From the NCBI GenBank assembly GCA_002395865.1, contig DGVE01000160.1:1-14221 (forward strand): a stretch of 14,221 nucleotides of DNA. Reading direction: 5' to 3'. The notes under the pieces were generated by a model. The model made no database searches and was not told where the DNA came from. It saw only the letters and a list, made by a program, of their open reading frames with translations. The stretch comes from Lachnospiraceae bacterium UBA4292. Its GTDB lineage: Bacteria; Bacillota; Clostridia; Lachnospirales; Lachnospiraceae. Shown one piece after another: positions 6,904-13,625 of the stretch. Both the position numbers and the translations under genes were made by a program. Positions within the stretch are counted from its first letter, which is position 1, and each line of letters begins with the position of its first letter.

Positions 6904-8571
6904 TTATGCTGTCATCATATGATTAATTGCCGATACAAGCGCGTCTATGGATGAGCGGATGATATCGTCATCGCTTCCAACGCCCCAGTACATCCTTCCG
7001 TCCTTCTCGATGCCCACATAGCTCATCGCGACAGAGCCCGAGCCCTCGCCCATGGCGCGCTCCTCATAAACAGCGAGCTTATAGGAGATGCCGAAGCCGC
7101 TCTTCAAAGCGTTGCTCACGGCATCCAGACGTCCGTTGCCCTGGCTTATGAAGACCTTCGTCTTTCCATCCTGCTCCAGAGTCACCTCAGTCTCGATGCG
7201 GGGCTGAAGCTGCTTGAAATGGCACTCCGTTATGGAGAAGATGGGCCTGTAGCCGATATAGTTCTTCTCGAATATCCGGCGGATCCACTCGGGCGAGAGC
7301 TCAGCGTGCTCCTTGTCTGAGACATCCTTCACGAGATATCCGAATTCCTCCTTCATCTTGTCGGGAAGCACGATACCGAAATTCTGCTGCAGTATATAGC
7401 TTACACCGCCCTTGCCGGACTGGCTGTTGATCCTTATGACATCCGAGCCGTACTCTCTTCCGACATCCTTCGGATCCACGGGAAGATACGGTATGGTCCA
7501 CCAGCCTCCGTCGAGGCCCTCCTCGCGGTACTTCATGCCCTTTGCGATGGCATCCTGATGTGAGCCCGAGAACGCGGTAAATACGAGCTGTCCGCCGTAA
7601 GGCGATCTCTCGTGCACGCGCATTCTTGTAAGTCTCTCATAGACCTCCTTGATCTCATTCATGTGTGAAAAATCAAGCTTCGGATCCACGCCGTGAGAGT
7701 ACATGTTCATGGCAAGGGTGACGATATCCACATTGCCGGTACGCTCGCCGTTTCCGAAGAGCGTTCCCTCGATCCTGTCGGCCCCGGCTAAGAGTCCGAG
7801 CTCCGCGTCAGCCACGCCCGTGCCGCGGTCGTTGTGAGGGTGGAGCGAGAGCACCACGCCGTCACGATATTTCATATTTCTGCTCATGTACTCGATCTGG
7901 CTCGCGAACACGTGAGGCATCGCAAGCTCCACCGTCGCAGGAAGATTGATGATACACTTCTTATCCGGTGTGGGCTGCCATACATCGAGAACAGCGTTGC
8001 AGACCTCAAGGGCGAACTCCGGCTCCGTACCGGTAAAGCTCTCGGGCGAGTACTCGAAGGAGAAATTGCCCGGGGTCTCGTCGGCCAGCTTCTTAAGAAG
8101 CGCCGCGCCGTCCACCGCTATCTGACGGATCTCCTCCTTGGACTTTTTGAACACCTGCTCGCGCTGCGCGACAGATGTGGAATTATAAACATGTATAACC
8201 GCCTTCGGAGCGCCCTTTACAGCCTCGAAGGTCCTTCTTATGATATGCTCCCTCGCCTGCGTGAGCACCTGAACGGTAACATCCTCGGGGATCATATTTC
8301 TCTCGATGAGCGTCCTCATAAACTCGTACTCGGTCTCGCTCGCCGCGGGAAATCCGACCTCAATCTCCTTGAAGCCTATCTTCACCAGCAGTTCAAAGAA
8401 TTCGAGCTTCTCCTCGAGGCTCATCGGCTCGATAAGGGCCTGATTGCCGTCGCGAAGATCCACCGAACACCACACCGGTGCCTCCGTGATATCATCCTTC
8501 TTCGCCCACTCCAGGCACTCCTGCGGGGGAAGATAATACTGCTTTTTGTACTTTCCTGCTTCGATACTCAT
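6904..8571 (-). CDS. leuA: 2-isopropylmalate synthase (long, yeast-type LeuA)
   Basis: Catalyses acetyl-CoA + 2-oxoisovalerate to 2-isopropylmalate, the committed step of leucine synthesis. The protein has 555 residues, matching the longer LeuA form (TIGR00970, leuA_yeast) and not the roughly 510-residue common bacterial type. The DRE-TIM barrel shows SVDLRDGNQAL (36-46; D41 a metal ligand), the HPHNDRGTGVADAE motif (244-257; H244 and H246 metal ligands) and GNGERTGNVD (273-282). The C-terminal regulatory LeuA-dimer domain (about 440-550) has GNGRLDAVSNALK and GEGSGSVAMSYV, the site where leucine feedback normally acts. Translation could open at an ATG at 8604, but the ATG at 8571 has AAGGAGGAG six nt upstream and gives the usual N-terminus, so 8571 is chosen. 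Expression is governed by a leucine T-box. No leuB, leuC or leuD adjoins it. Confidence 0.97.
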   Translation of the reverse strand: MSIEAGKYKKQYYLPPQECLEWAKKDDITEAPVWCSVDLRDGNQALIEPMSLEEKLEFFELLVKIGFKEIEVGFPAASETEYEFMRTLIERNMIPEDVTVQVLTQAREHIIRRTFEAVKGAPKAVIHVYNSTSVAQREQVFKKSKEEIRQIAVDGAALLKKLADETPGNFSFEYSPESFTGTEPEFALEVCNAVLDVWQPTPDKKCIINLPATVELAMPHVFASQIEYMSRNMKYRDGVVLSLHPHNDRGTGVADAELGLLAGADRIEGTLFGNGERTGNVDIVTLAMNMYSHGVDPKLDFSHMNEIKEVYERLTRMRVHERSPYGGQLVFTAFSGSHQDAIAKGMKYREEGLDGGWWTIPYLPVDPKDVGREYGSDVIRINSQSGKGGVSYILQQNFGIVLPDKMKEEFGYLVKDVSDKEHAELSPEWIRRIFEKNYIGYRPIFSITECHFKQLQPRIETEVTLEQDGKTKVFISQGNGRLDAVSNALKSGFGISYKLAVYEERAMGEGSGSVAMSYVGIEKDGRMYWGVGSDDDIIRSSIDALVSAINHMMTA

Positions 8572-8642
8572 GTTCTGCTCCTCCTTGCTGTATACTATAC
8601 GCATCTACTGTCCGGGCCGCCCTTTATCCTGCCCCTACGGCA

Positions 8643-8679
8643 ATATAAAAGGCGCCCCTAAGTCAGCTTAGAGACGCCT
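8643..8679 (-). terminator. Regulated terminator of the leuA T-box
   Basis: On the minus strand AGGCGTCTCTAAG pairs with CTTAGGGGCGCCT (13 bp including two G-T pairs, tetraloop CTGA) and is followed by TTTTATATT. The 5' arm contains the CTCTAA that alternatively pairs with TTAGAG ahead of the T-box motif, giving the on/off switch. Confidence 0.92.
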
Positions 8680-8890
8680 GTTGGCGCGGTACCACTCTAA
8701 TTCATGCTCTGCATGCTCTCAAATACCCGTCTCGTGGGCAATACGTCTGTCCCTACTGTCATTTCAGGAAGCCGCTCCAAAGTGAGTTCACCCAGCCCCT
8801 CACACCGTCTCGCACCGACCGACGGTTCTCTGGGCATCACGACCGGACTACTGGTCTTTTTCATCGCGTTCACCCCGCCCCGGGGTGCTG
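8650..8890 (-). promoter_or_regulatory. Leucine T-box riboswitch (specifier CUC) controlling leuA
   Basis: The leuA leader has the T-box hallmarks in order on the minus strand. Stem I contains an AGTAG bulge on its 5' side (about 8847-8851) and, on the 3' side, GGGTGAA-CTC-ACTTTGGAGC, placing CTC (8784-8786, Leu codon) at the specifier position. The conserved GAGCGG..CCTGAAAT and AGTAGGGACAGACG stretches follow. The T-box sequence AGAGTGGTACCGCG is at 8685-8698. TTAGAG (8696-8701) can pair with CTCTAA further down to form the antiterminator, which is mutually exclusive with the terminator hairpin. In this class uncharged tRNA-Leu binds both the specifier and the TGGT bulge and allows transcription to continue. 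A small GC hairpin (8871-8887) sits at the very 5' end. Confidence 0.93.
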
Positions 8891-8896
8891 TTCGGT

Positions 8897-8902
8897 ATGA
8901 TA
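8897..8902 (-). promoter_or_regulatory. Extended -10 promoter of the leuA T-box transcript
   Basis: On the minus strand TATCAT (8897-8902) is preceded by TGT, an extended -10 element. The -35 position, 17 nt upstream, falls inside the hairpin terminator of the upstream nucleosidase gene and has only a poor match (TTCCCT). The predicted start is near 8890, just before the first leader hairpin. Confidence 0.6.
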
Positions 8903-8913
8903 ACACATTTTGA

Positions 8914-8937
8914 CGAAAAAGGGAAGACCCTTTTTCG
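8914..8937 (-). terminator. Terminator of the GH5/ABC/mtnN operon
   Basis: A perfect 10-bp stem, CGAAAAAGGG with CCCTTTTTCG, encloses a 4-nt loop, and lies 11 nt after the stop of the nucleosidase gene. The T run is part of the 3' arm of the stem, so efficiency is uncertain. It overlaps the expected -35 region of the leuA promoter. Confidence 0.75.
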
Positions 8938-8948
8938 AAAATATCCCT

Positions 8949-9632
8949 CTACAGCCTCTCGAGAAGATCCGCCACCAGATCAGCGCTGTTTTTTATCTCA
9001 TTGCTCTCGTAGGTGAGATCGTCGTCGACGGCGACGTCGTCGGCATTGTCCGAGATGACGCGAAGGATGACGAAGGGAACGTTGTTCAGGTATGCGACCT
9101 GGGCAATGGCCGCGCCCTCCATCTCCGTGCAGTAGGCTTGAAAATTGTCGCGGATGAATTTCTTCCGCGTCTTATCGGAGATGAACTGATCTCCGCTGAC
9201 CACGCGGCCGACATGGCATCTTCTTCCCGTGGCTTCGCAGGCCTCCTTCGCGGCGCTGATAAGGCGCTGGTCGGCCGTGAACGAAAACACCTCCATCCGG
9301 GGTATCTGGCCCAGCGGATAACCAAAGCCTACGGCGTCCATATCGTGCTGAACCGCATCCGACGATATCACTACATCCCCGATCCGTATGAAGCTCTGCA
9401 TGCCTCCCGCTATACCGGTGTTGATGATCACGTCGGCGCCCTTGTCACACAGTATCTGTGCGCACACAGCGGCATTCACCTTGCCGATGCCGCTCCTCAC
9501 AACGCACACCGTCCTGCCGAGCAGCCTTCCGCGGCAAAACCGCATTCCTGCCCTCTCGTCTGTCTCAAGTATATCCATCTTCCCGACGAGGCTGTCCACT
9601 TCCTCGTCCATCGCTCCGATAATTCCTATCAT
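8949..9632 (-). CDS. mtnN: 5'-methylthioadenosine/S-adenosylhomocysteine nucleosidase (MTAN)
   Basis: Hydrolyses MTA and SAH (and 5'-deoxyadenosine) to adenine and the thioribose product, clearing by-products of SAM-dependent methylation, polyamine synthesis and radical-SAM chemistry in the cytoplasm. With the chosen start it has 227 residues, close to the E. coli enzyme. The N-terminus MIGIIGAMDEEV is diagnostic, with E11 matching E. coli E12. NTGIAGGM (71-78) is the phosphorylase-superfamily glycine motif, TEMEGAA holds E172 (E. coli E174), and VISDNAD holds D195, the general acid (E. coli D197). The frame is open to an ATG at 9668 that overlaps the ABC gene, but GAAAGG seven nt before the ATG at 9632 and the family N-terminus favour 9632. 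It follows the ABC exporter gene by 25 nt, so it is probably the last gene of that operon. Confidence 0.96.
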   Translation of the reverse strand: MIGIIGAMDEEVDSLVGKMDILETDERAGMRFCRGRLLGRTVCVVRSGIGKVNAAVCAQILCDKGADVIINTGIAGGMQSFIRIGDVVISSDAVQHDMDAVGFGYPLGQIPRMEVFSFTADQRLISAAKEACEATGRRCHVGRVVSGDQFISDKTRKKFIRDNFQAYCTEMEGAAIAQVAYLNNVPFVILRVISDNADDVAVDDDLTYESNEIKNSADLVADLLERL

Positions 9633-9657
9633 ATATTTACCTTTCTTCTTCGGATAC

Positions 9658-11589
9658 TCACGCCCCATAAGCCTCGGGTGCGCTTCCTGTGTAGAGCTGA
9701 TAATATCTTCCCTTTGCGGCGATCAGCTCGTCGTGTGTGCCGCGCTCTATGATGCAGCCTTTCTCAAGGACCATGATGCAGTCGCTGTTTCTGACGGTCG
9801 AGAGCCTGTGCGCTATGACGAAGGTCGTCCTTCCGCTCATGAGCCTGTCCATGCCCTCCTGCACGAGGCGCTCGGTCCTGGTATCGATCGAGCTGGTGGC
9901 CTCATCAAGTATCAGCACGGGCGGGTCCGCGATCGCGGCTCTGGCTATGGCAATGAGCTGTCGCTGGCCCTGCGAAAGGTTCGCGCCGTCTCCTGTGAGC
10001 ATCGTATCGTAGCCCTGAGGCAGATGGCGGATGAAGCCGTCCGCGTTCGCGAGTCTGGCCGCCGCGTAGATCTCCTCGTCTGTCGCGTCGAGCTTGCCGT
10101 AGCGGATGTTCTCCTTCACCGTGTTCGTGAACAGATGGGTCTCCTGAAGCACGACACCGAGAGAGTGCCTCAGGTCGGCCTTTTTGATCTTATTGATATT
10201 TATTCCGTCGTATCGGATCTTGCCGTCCTGAATGTCGTAGAAACGGTTTATCAGGTTGGTTATCGTGGTCTTGCCGGCGCCTGTGGAGCCTACAAAGGCG
10301 ATCTTCTGGCCCGGTGTGGCGTACATCTTTATGTTATGGAGAACGATTTTCTCGGGGACGTAGCCGAAGTCCACATCGTCGAACACCACATCTCCGGTGA
10401 GGCGCTTGTACTCGGTCTCACCCGTCGCCTGATGTGTGTGCTTCCACGCCCACAGGCCGGTCTTTTTATCGCTCTCGACGAGTGTTCCGTTTTCCTCGGA
10501 TGCGCATACCAGTGTGACATAGCCCTCGTCCACCTCGGGCTTTTCATCCAGAAGCTTGAATATTCTGTCCGCTCCGGCCAGAGCCATTATCACGGAATTG
10601 AACTGCTGGCTTATCTGGTTTATGGGCATGTTGAACTGCCTTGTAAATGTCAGGAAGCTGACCAGCGCTCCTGTAGTAAAGCCGCCCACTCCGTTGATGG
10701 CAAATAATCCTCCGGCTACGGCGCAGATGACATAGCTTAAATTGCCCAGCTGCGCGTTTACGGGGCCCATGACGTTCGCGAATTTATTGGCGTTGTTGGC
10801 GCTGTCGAAGAGCTTGTCGTTGAGCTCGTTGAAGCGGTCCATCGACTCCTGCTCGTGGCAGAATACCTTTACGACCTTCTGGCCGTCCATCATCTCCTCT
10901 ATGAAGCCGTTCACAGCGCCGAGGTCCTTCTGCTGCGATACGAAATACCTTCCGGACATGGACATGCACTTCTTCGACACCATGAATATCATGATGACCA
11001 TCACGATCTCAAGCACCGTCAGCGGTACGCTGAGTATGAGCATGCTTATGAACACGCTCACGATGGTCACTGCGGAATTGATGAACTGAGGCACGCTCTG
11101 GCTGACCATCTGCCTGAGAGTATCGATATCGTTCGTGTACATCGACATGATGTCGCCGTGCGCATGGGTATCGAAATATCTGATCGGCAGGTTCTCCATG
11201 TGCGTGAACATGTCGTTTCGCAGGTCCCTCAGTGTGCCCTGCGTCACATTCACCATGATCCTCGCGTGTACATACGCGGAAATGATACCGATGGCGTAGA
11301 ATATCGCGACTCTGGCCATGGCCGAAAGAAGAGGACCGTAGTCCGGAAGCTCTGCTCCTATCATGGGAGCGATATATACGTCGATGAGGTCCTTGGTGAA
11401 CATGGTTCCCTGCACGCTCGCGAAAACTCCCACAAATATGCATACGAGCACGATGACGCAGTGAACGGTGTAGTTTTTCAGGACATATTTCATTATACGG
11501 GCAAATATCCCCACGGGGTTCTCGAGCTTTGGCCTCGGTCCGAAGTTCAGCTGCCTTCCGGGGCCCTTTACGGGTTTTGCTTCAGCCAT
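9658..11589 (-). CDS. ABC exporter half-transporter, catalytically canonical subunit (TM288-like)
   Basis: A 643-residue fused membrane/ATPase protein, the second half of a heterodimeric type IV (B-family) exporter. Six helices lie in about 38-340 (first at 41-62). The nucleotide-binding domain (about 400-635) has Walker A GSTGAGKT (434-441), Q-loop Q482, a variant signature LSQGQ (538-542), Walker B VLILDE (558-563, with catalytic E563) and H-loop H594. LSQGQ in place of LSGGQ is typical of the partner that completes the degenerate ATP site. A roughly 45-residue insertion (352-398, containing TGLWAWKH) lies between the membrane and ATPase domains. Its ATG overlaps the stop of the upstream ABC gene by one base (TGATG), with GGAGGTGA upstream, so translational coupling is likely. 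The substrate is unknown; drugs, lipids or peptides are family precedents. Confidence 0.95.
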   Translation of the reverse strand: MAEAKPVKGPGRQLNFGPRPKLENPVGIFARIMKYVLKNYTVHCVIVLVCIFVGVFASVQGTMFTKDLIDVYIAPMIGAELPDYGPLLSAMARVAIFYAIGIISAYVHARIMVNVTQGTLRDLRNDMFTHMENLPIRYFDTHAHGDIMSMYTNDIDTLRQMVSQSVPQFINSAVTIVSVFISMLILSVPLTVLEIVMVIMIFMVSKKCMSMSGRYFVSQQKDLGAVNGFIEEMMDGQKVVKVFCHEQESMDRFNELNDKLFDSANNANKFANVMGPVNAQLGNLSYVICAVAGGLFAINGVGGFTTGALVSFLTFTRQFNMPINQISQQFNSVIMALAGADRIFKLLDEKPEVDEGYVTLVCASEENGTLVESDKKTGLWAWKHTHQATGETEYKRLTGDVVFDDVDFGYVPEKIVLHNIKMYATPGQKIAFVGSTGAGKTTITNLINRFYDIQDGKIRYDGININKIKKADLRHSLGVVLQETHLFTNTVKENIRYGKLDATDEEIYAAARLANADGFIRHLPQGYDTMLTGDGANLSQGQRQLIAIARAAIADPPVLILDEATSSIDTRTERLVQEGMDRLMSGRTTFVIAHRLSTVRNSDCIMVLEKGCIIERGTHDELIAAKGRYYQLYTGSAPEAYGA

Positions 11590-13364
11590 CAGAGCTCACC
11601 TCCGTTCTCATCGAAATCGCCGCCGCCCTGAGTCTGAGTCTCGTAGACATCGCGGTAGATCGTATTGTTTGCCAGCAGTTCCTCATGCGTGCCGAAGCCG
11701 TTCACGCGGCCGTTATCGAGCACGATGATCCTGTCCGCGTTCATCACGGAGCTTATCCTCTGAGCTATTATCAGCTTCGTGGTACCGGGTATCTCCTCCG
11801 CGAATGCCTTTCTTATCTTCGCGTCCGTAGCTGTATCGACAGCCGATGTTGAGTCGTCGAGTATAAGTATCTTGGGCTTCTTAAGAAGCGCTCTCGCGAT
11901 ACACAGCCTCTGCTTCTGGCCTCCGGACACATTGGTTCCGCCCTGCTCGATATGGGTGTCATAGCCCTCGGGCATCTGCTCTATGAACTCGTCCGCGCAG
12001 GCCAGGCGGCAGGCGTGCCTGCACTCCTCCAAAGTGGCCTCCTTGTTGCCCCAGCGGAGGTTGTCGAGCACGCTCCCCGAGAAGAGCACGTTCTTCTGAA
12101 GCACCACCGACACCTCGTTTCTGAGCGTCTCAAGATCGTAGTCGCGCACGTCCACACCGCCCACGTATACCGCACCCGTACCGCCGGCACCCTCTTCCCC
12201 CTCTGTCACATCGTACAGACGGCTGATGAGATTCACAAGGGAGGACTTCGAGCTTCCCGTTCCTCCGATGATACCGATGGTCTCACCGGACTTTATGCGA
12301 AGATTCACATCCGTCAGGACATACTCCTTCGCCTCCTTATTGTAGGCAAAATACACATGGTCGAACCAGATGCTTCCGTCGCGAACACTTGTTACGGGAT
12401 CGTCGGGATTCACTATATCCGCCTTCTCGTTCAGTACCTCGCATATACGCTTGGCGCTGGCGATGGACATCGTGATCATGACGAAGATCATCGATAGCAT
12501 CATAAGGTTCATGAGGATGTTCATGCAGTACGCGAGCATACTTGTCAGGTTGCCCGTGGTGAGCTCGGTCGAAACGACTAAGTGCGCTCCGAACCACGAG
12601 ATGGCCAGTATACTGCAGTACACCGCCACATTCATCATGGGGGATATGAAGGCGAGCATACTCTCGGCTTTTACGAACATCTTGTAGATATTTCCTGAGG
12701 CCTTCGTGAACTTCTCCTTCTCGTGATCCTCCCTCACATACGCCTTCACCACTCTGACGGCGGTGACATTCTCCTTGACCGATGCATTCAGATCGTCATA
12801 CTTCTTGAAGACCTGGCTGAAGTACTTCATGGTCTTCGCCATAAGAAGCACCATAAAAAGAGCGAGTACGATCACCGCTATGAGGTAGATGCTCGCGAGC
12901 TTCGGGCTTATGAAGAATGCCATAAACATGGCAATGATTATCGAAAATGGCGCACGGAAGCACATCCTCAGTATCATCTGGTATGCGTTCTGAATGTTCG
13001 TGACATCCGTGGTCATACGTGTGACGAGTCCCGCGGTGGAGAACTTGTCGATATTGGAAAAGGCGAAGGTCTGTATGTTCTCATACATCGCCTTGCGCAG
13101 ATTGCGGGCAAAACCGGTGCTGGCCTTTGCGGCGAATATACCGCCTAAAAGGCCGGCGGACAGTCCTACGACTGCCGCCAGCACCATGAATAGTCCGATC
13201 TGAATAACGTGGTCAAGATTGCCCACCTCGATACCGTCATCGATGATGGATGCCATCATAAGGGGGATGACCATCTCCATTATGACCTCTATCACCATCG
13301 CGATGGGTGTAAGAATCGAAGGAGCCTTGAACTCCTTGATGTGAGACGCAAGTGTCTTAAGCAT
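11589..13364 (-). CDS. ABC exporter half-transporter with degenerate ATP site (TM287-like)
   Basis: A 591-residue fused membrane/ATPase protein, first half of the heterodimeric exporter. Helices lie near 17-40, 55-78, 135-152, 156-175, 240-258 and 280-300. The ATPase domain (about 330-570) has Walker A GGTGSSKS (367-374), with Ser in place of the usual Gly before the Lys, Q-loop Q423, a normal signature VSGGQ (479-483), Walker B ILILDD (499-504), where D504 replaces the catalytic Glu, and Q535 at the H-loop position. Glu-to-Asp and His-to-Gln changes are the established marks of the non-hydrolysing site in heterodimeric exporters, so this is subfunctionalisation and not decay. A glycine-rich insertion (389-397) sits in the ATPase domain. 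GGGAG eight nt before the ATG supports the start. It follows the coiled-coil gene by 31 nt and overlaps the next ABC gene by one base. Confidence 0.95.
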   Translation of the reverse strand: MLKTLASHIKEFKAPSILTPIAMVIEVIMEMVIPLMMASIIDDGIEVGNLDHVIQIGLFMVLAAVVGLSAGLLGGIFAAKASTGFARNLRKAMYENIQTFAFSNIDKFSTAGLVTRMTTDVTNIQNAYQMILRMCFRAPFSIIIAMFMAFFISPKLASIYLIAVIVLALFMVLLMAKTMKYFSQVFKKYDDLNASVKENVTAVRVVKAYVREDHEKEKFTKASGNIYKMFVKAESMLAFISPMMNVAVYCSILAISWFGAHLVVSTELTTGNLTSMLAYCMNILMNLMMLSMIFVMITMSIASAKRICEVLNEKADIVNPDDPVTSVRDGSIWFDHVYFAYNKEAKEYVLTDVNLRIKSGETIGIIGGTGSSKSSLVNLISRLYDVTEGEEGAGGTGAVYVGGVDVRDYDLETLRNEVSVVLQKNVLFSGSVLDNLRWGNKEATLEECRHACRLACADEFIEQMPEGYDTHIEQGGTNVSGGQKQRLCIARALLKKPKILILDDSTSAVDTATDAKIRKAFAEEIPGTTKLIIAQRISSVMNADRIIVLDNGRVNGFGTHEELLANNTIYRDVYETQTQGGGDFDENGGEL

Positions 13365-13378
13365 TTGTGTTTCTCCCG

Positions 13379-13395
13379 TCCGGACAGTATCCGGA
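13379..13395. repeat. Short inverted repeat in the coiled-coil/ABC gene gap
   Basis: Two copies of the palindrome TCCGGA (13379-13384 and 13390-13395) are separated by 5 nt and can form a 6-bp hairpin in the 31-nt gap before the ABC gene. There is no T tract, so it is not a terminator; an mRNA-processing or stability role is possible, as is chance. Confidence 0.4.
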
Positions 13396-13614
13396 TCACT
13401 TCATTTCCATGACCTTTACACGGAGCTCGGCGCTCTCGCGCTCGATGACCTCCTTCTCGGCCTTGATCTGAGCCATAAGCTCGTTCTGCCTGTCAATGCT
13501 CTGCTCGAGGAAGGTGATCTTCTGCTCAGTGAGCTCAAGCTCCTGCATGAGCCTGTCGATCCTCTCCCTCATGACAGTCATTATCTCCATGTCCATGTTT
13601 TCGTTCTCTGCCAT
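13396..13614 (-). CDS. Small coiled-coil protein of unknown function
   Basis: A 72-residue, highly charged protein with almost no Pro, Gly or aromatic residues. From about residue 12 to 70 it shows continuous heptad spacing of Ile, Leu and Met (for example IDRLMQELELTEQKITFLEQ), predicting one long parallel or antiparallel coiled coil. There is no signal peptide or membrane segment, so it is probably cytoplasmic. Size and helical character recall SlyX-like proteins, but I cannot claim homology. The gene is well supported as real: GGAGG (13621-13625) lies six nt before the ATG, it begins 11 nt after the GH5 stop codon, and it ends 31 nt before the ABC gene, all on the same strand. It might tether or oligomerise with a product of the same operon, which is speculation. 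Confidence 0.78.
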   Translation of the reverse strand: MAENENMDMEIMTVMRERIDRLMQELELTEQKITFLEQSIDRQNELMAQIKAEKEVIERESAELRVKVMEMK

Positions 13615-13625
13615 AATCTGCCTCC

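Noticed and set aside
7834..8661. Plus-strand open frame (275 codons) opposite leuA
   Set aside because: It lies opposite a fully intact leuA and part of its T-box leader. Its product is rich in Leu, His and Arg with no domain, as expected of an antisense shadow.
8697..8913. Small open frames of 69 codons on both strands in the leuA leader
   Set aside because: The stretch is accounted for by T-box Stem I, the specifier and the T-box motif; neither frame has a convincing ribosome binding site.
227..9632. An autoinducer-2 quorum-sensing module, suggested by an AI-2E transporter and MTAN in the same window
   Set aside because: The two genes are over 7 kb apart on opposite strands in separate transcription units, luxS is not present, and most AI-2E family members have not been shown to move AI-2.
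8910..9752. Plus-strand open frame (280 codons) opposite mtnN
   Set aside because: It is antisense to an MTAN gene with all catalytic residues in place, and it begins inside a terminator hairpin.
9388..10707. Long plus-strand open frame (439 codons) over mtnN and the ABC gene
   Set aside because: It is antisense to two genes with intact catalytic motifs. The translation has no recognisable domain and no good ribosome binding site; such frames are common opposite GC-biased genes.
11589..13364. Decay of the first ABC subunit because of the altered Walker A, Walker B and H-loop
   Set aside because: The changes are the known pattern of the degenerate site in heterodimeric exporters, the frame is intact, and the partner carries the complementary residues.
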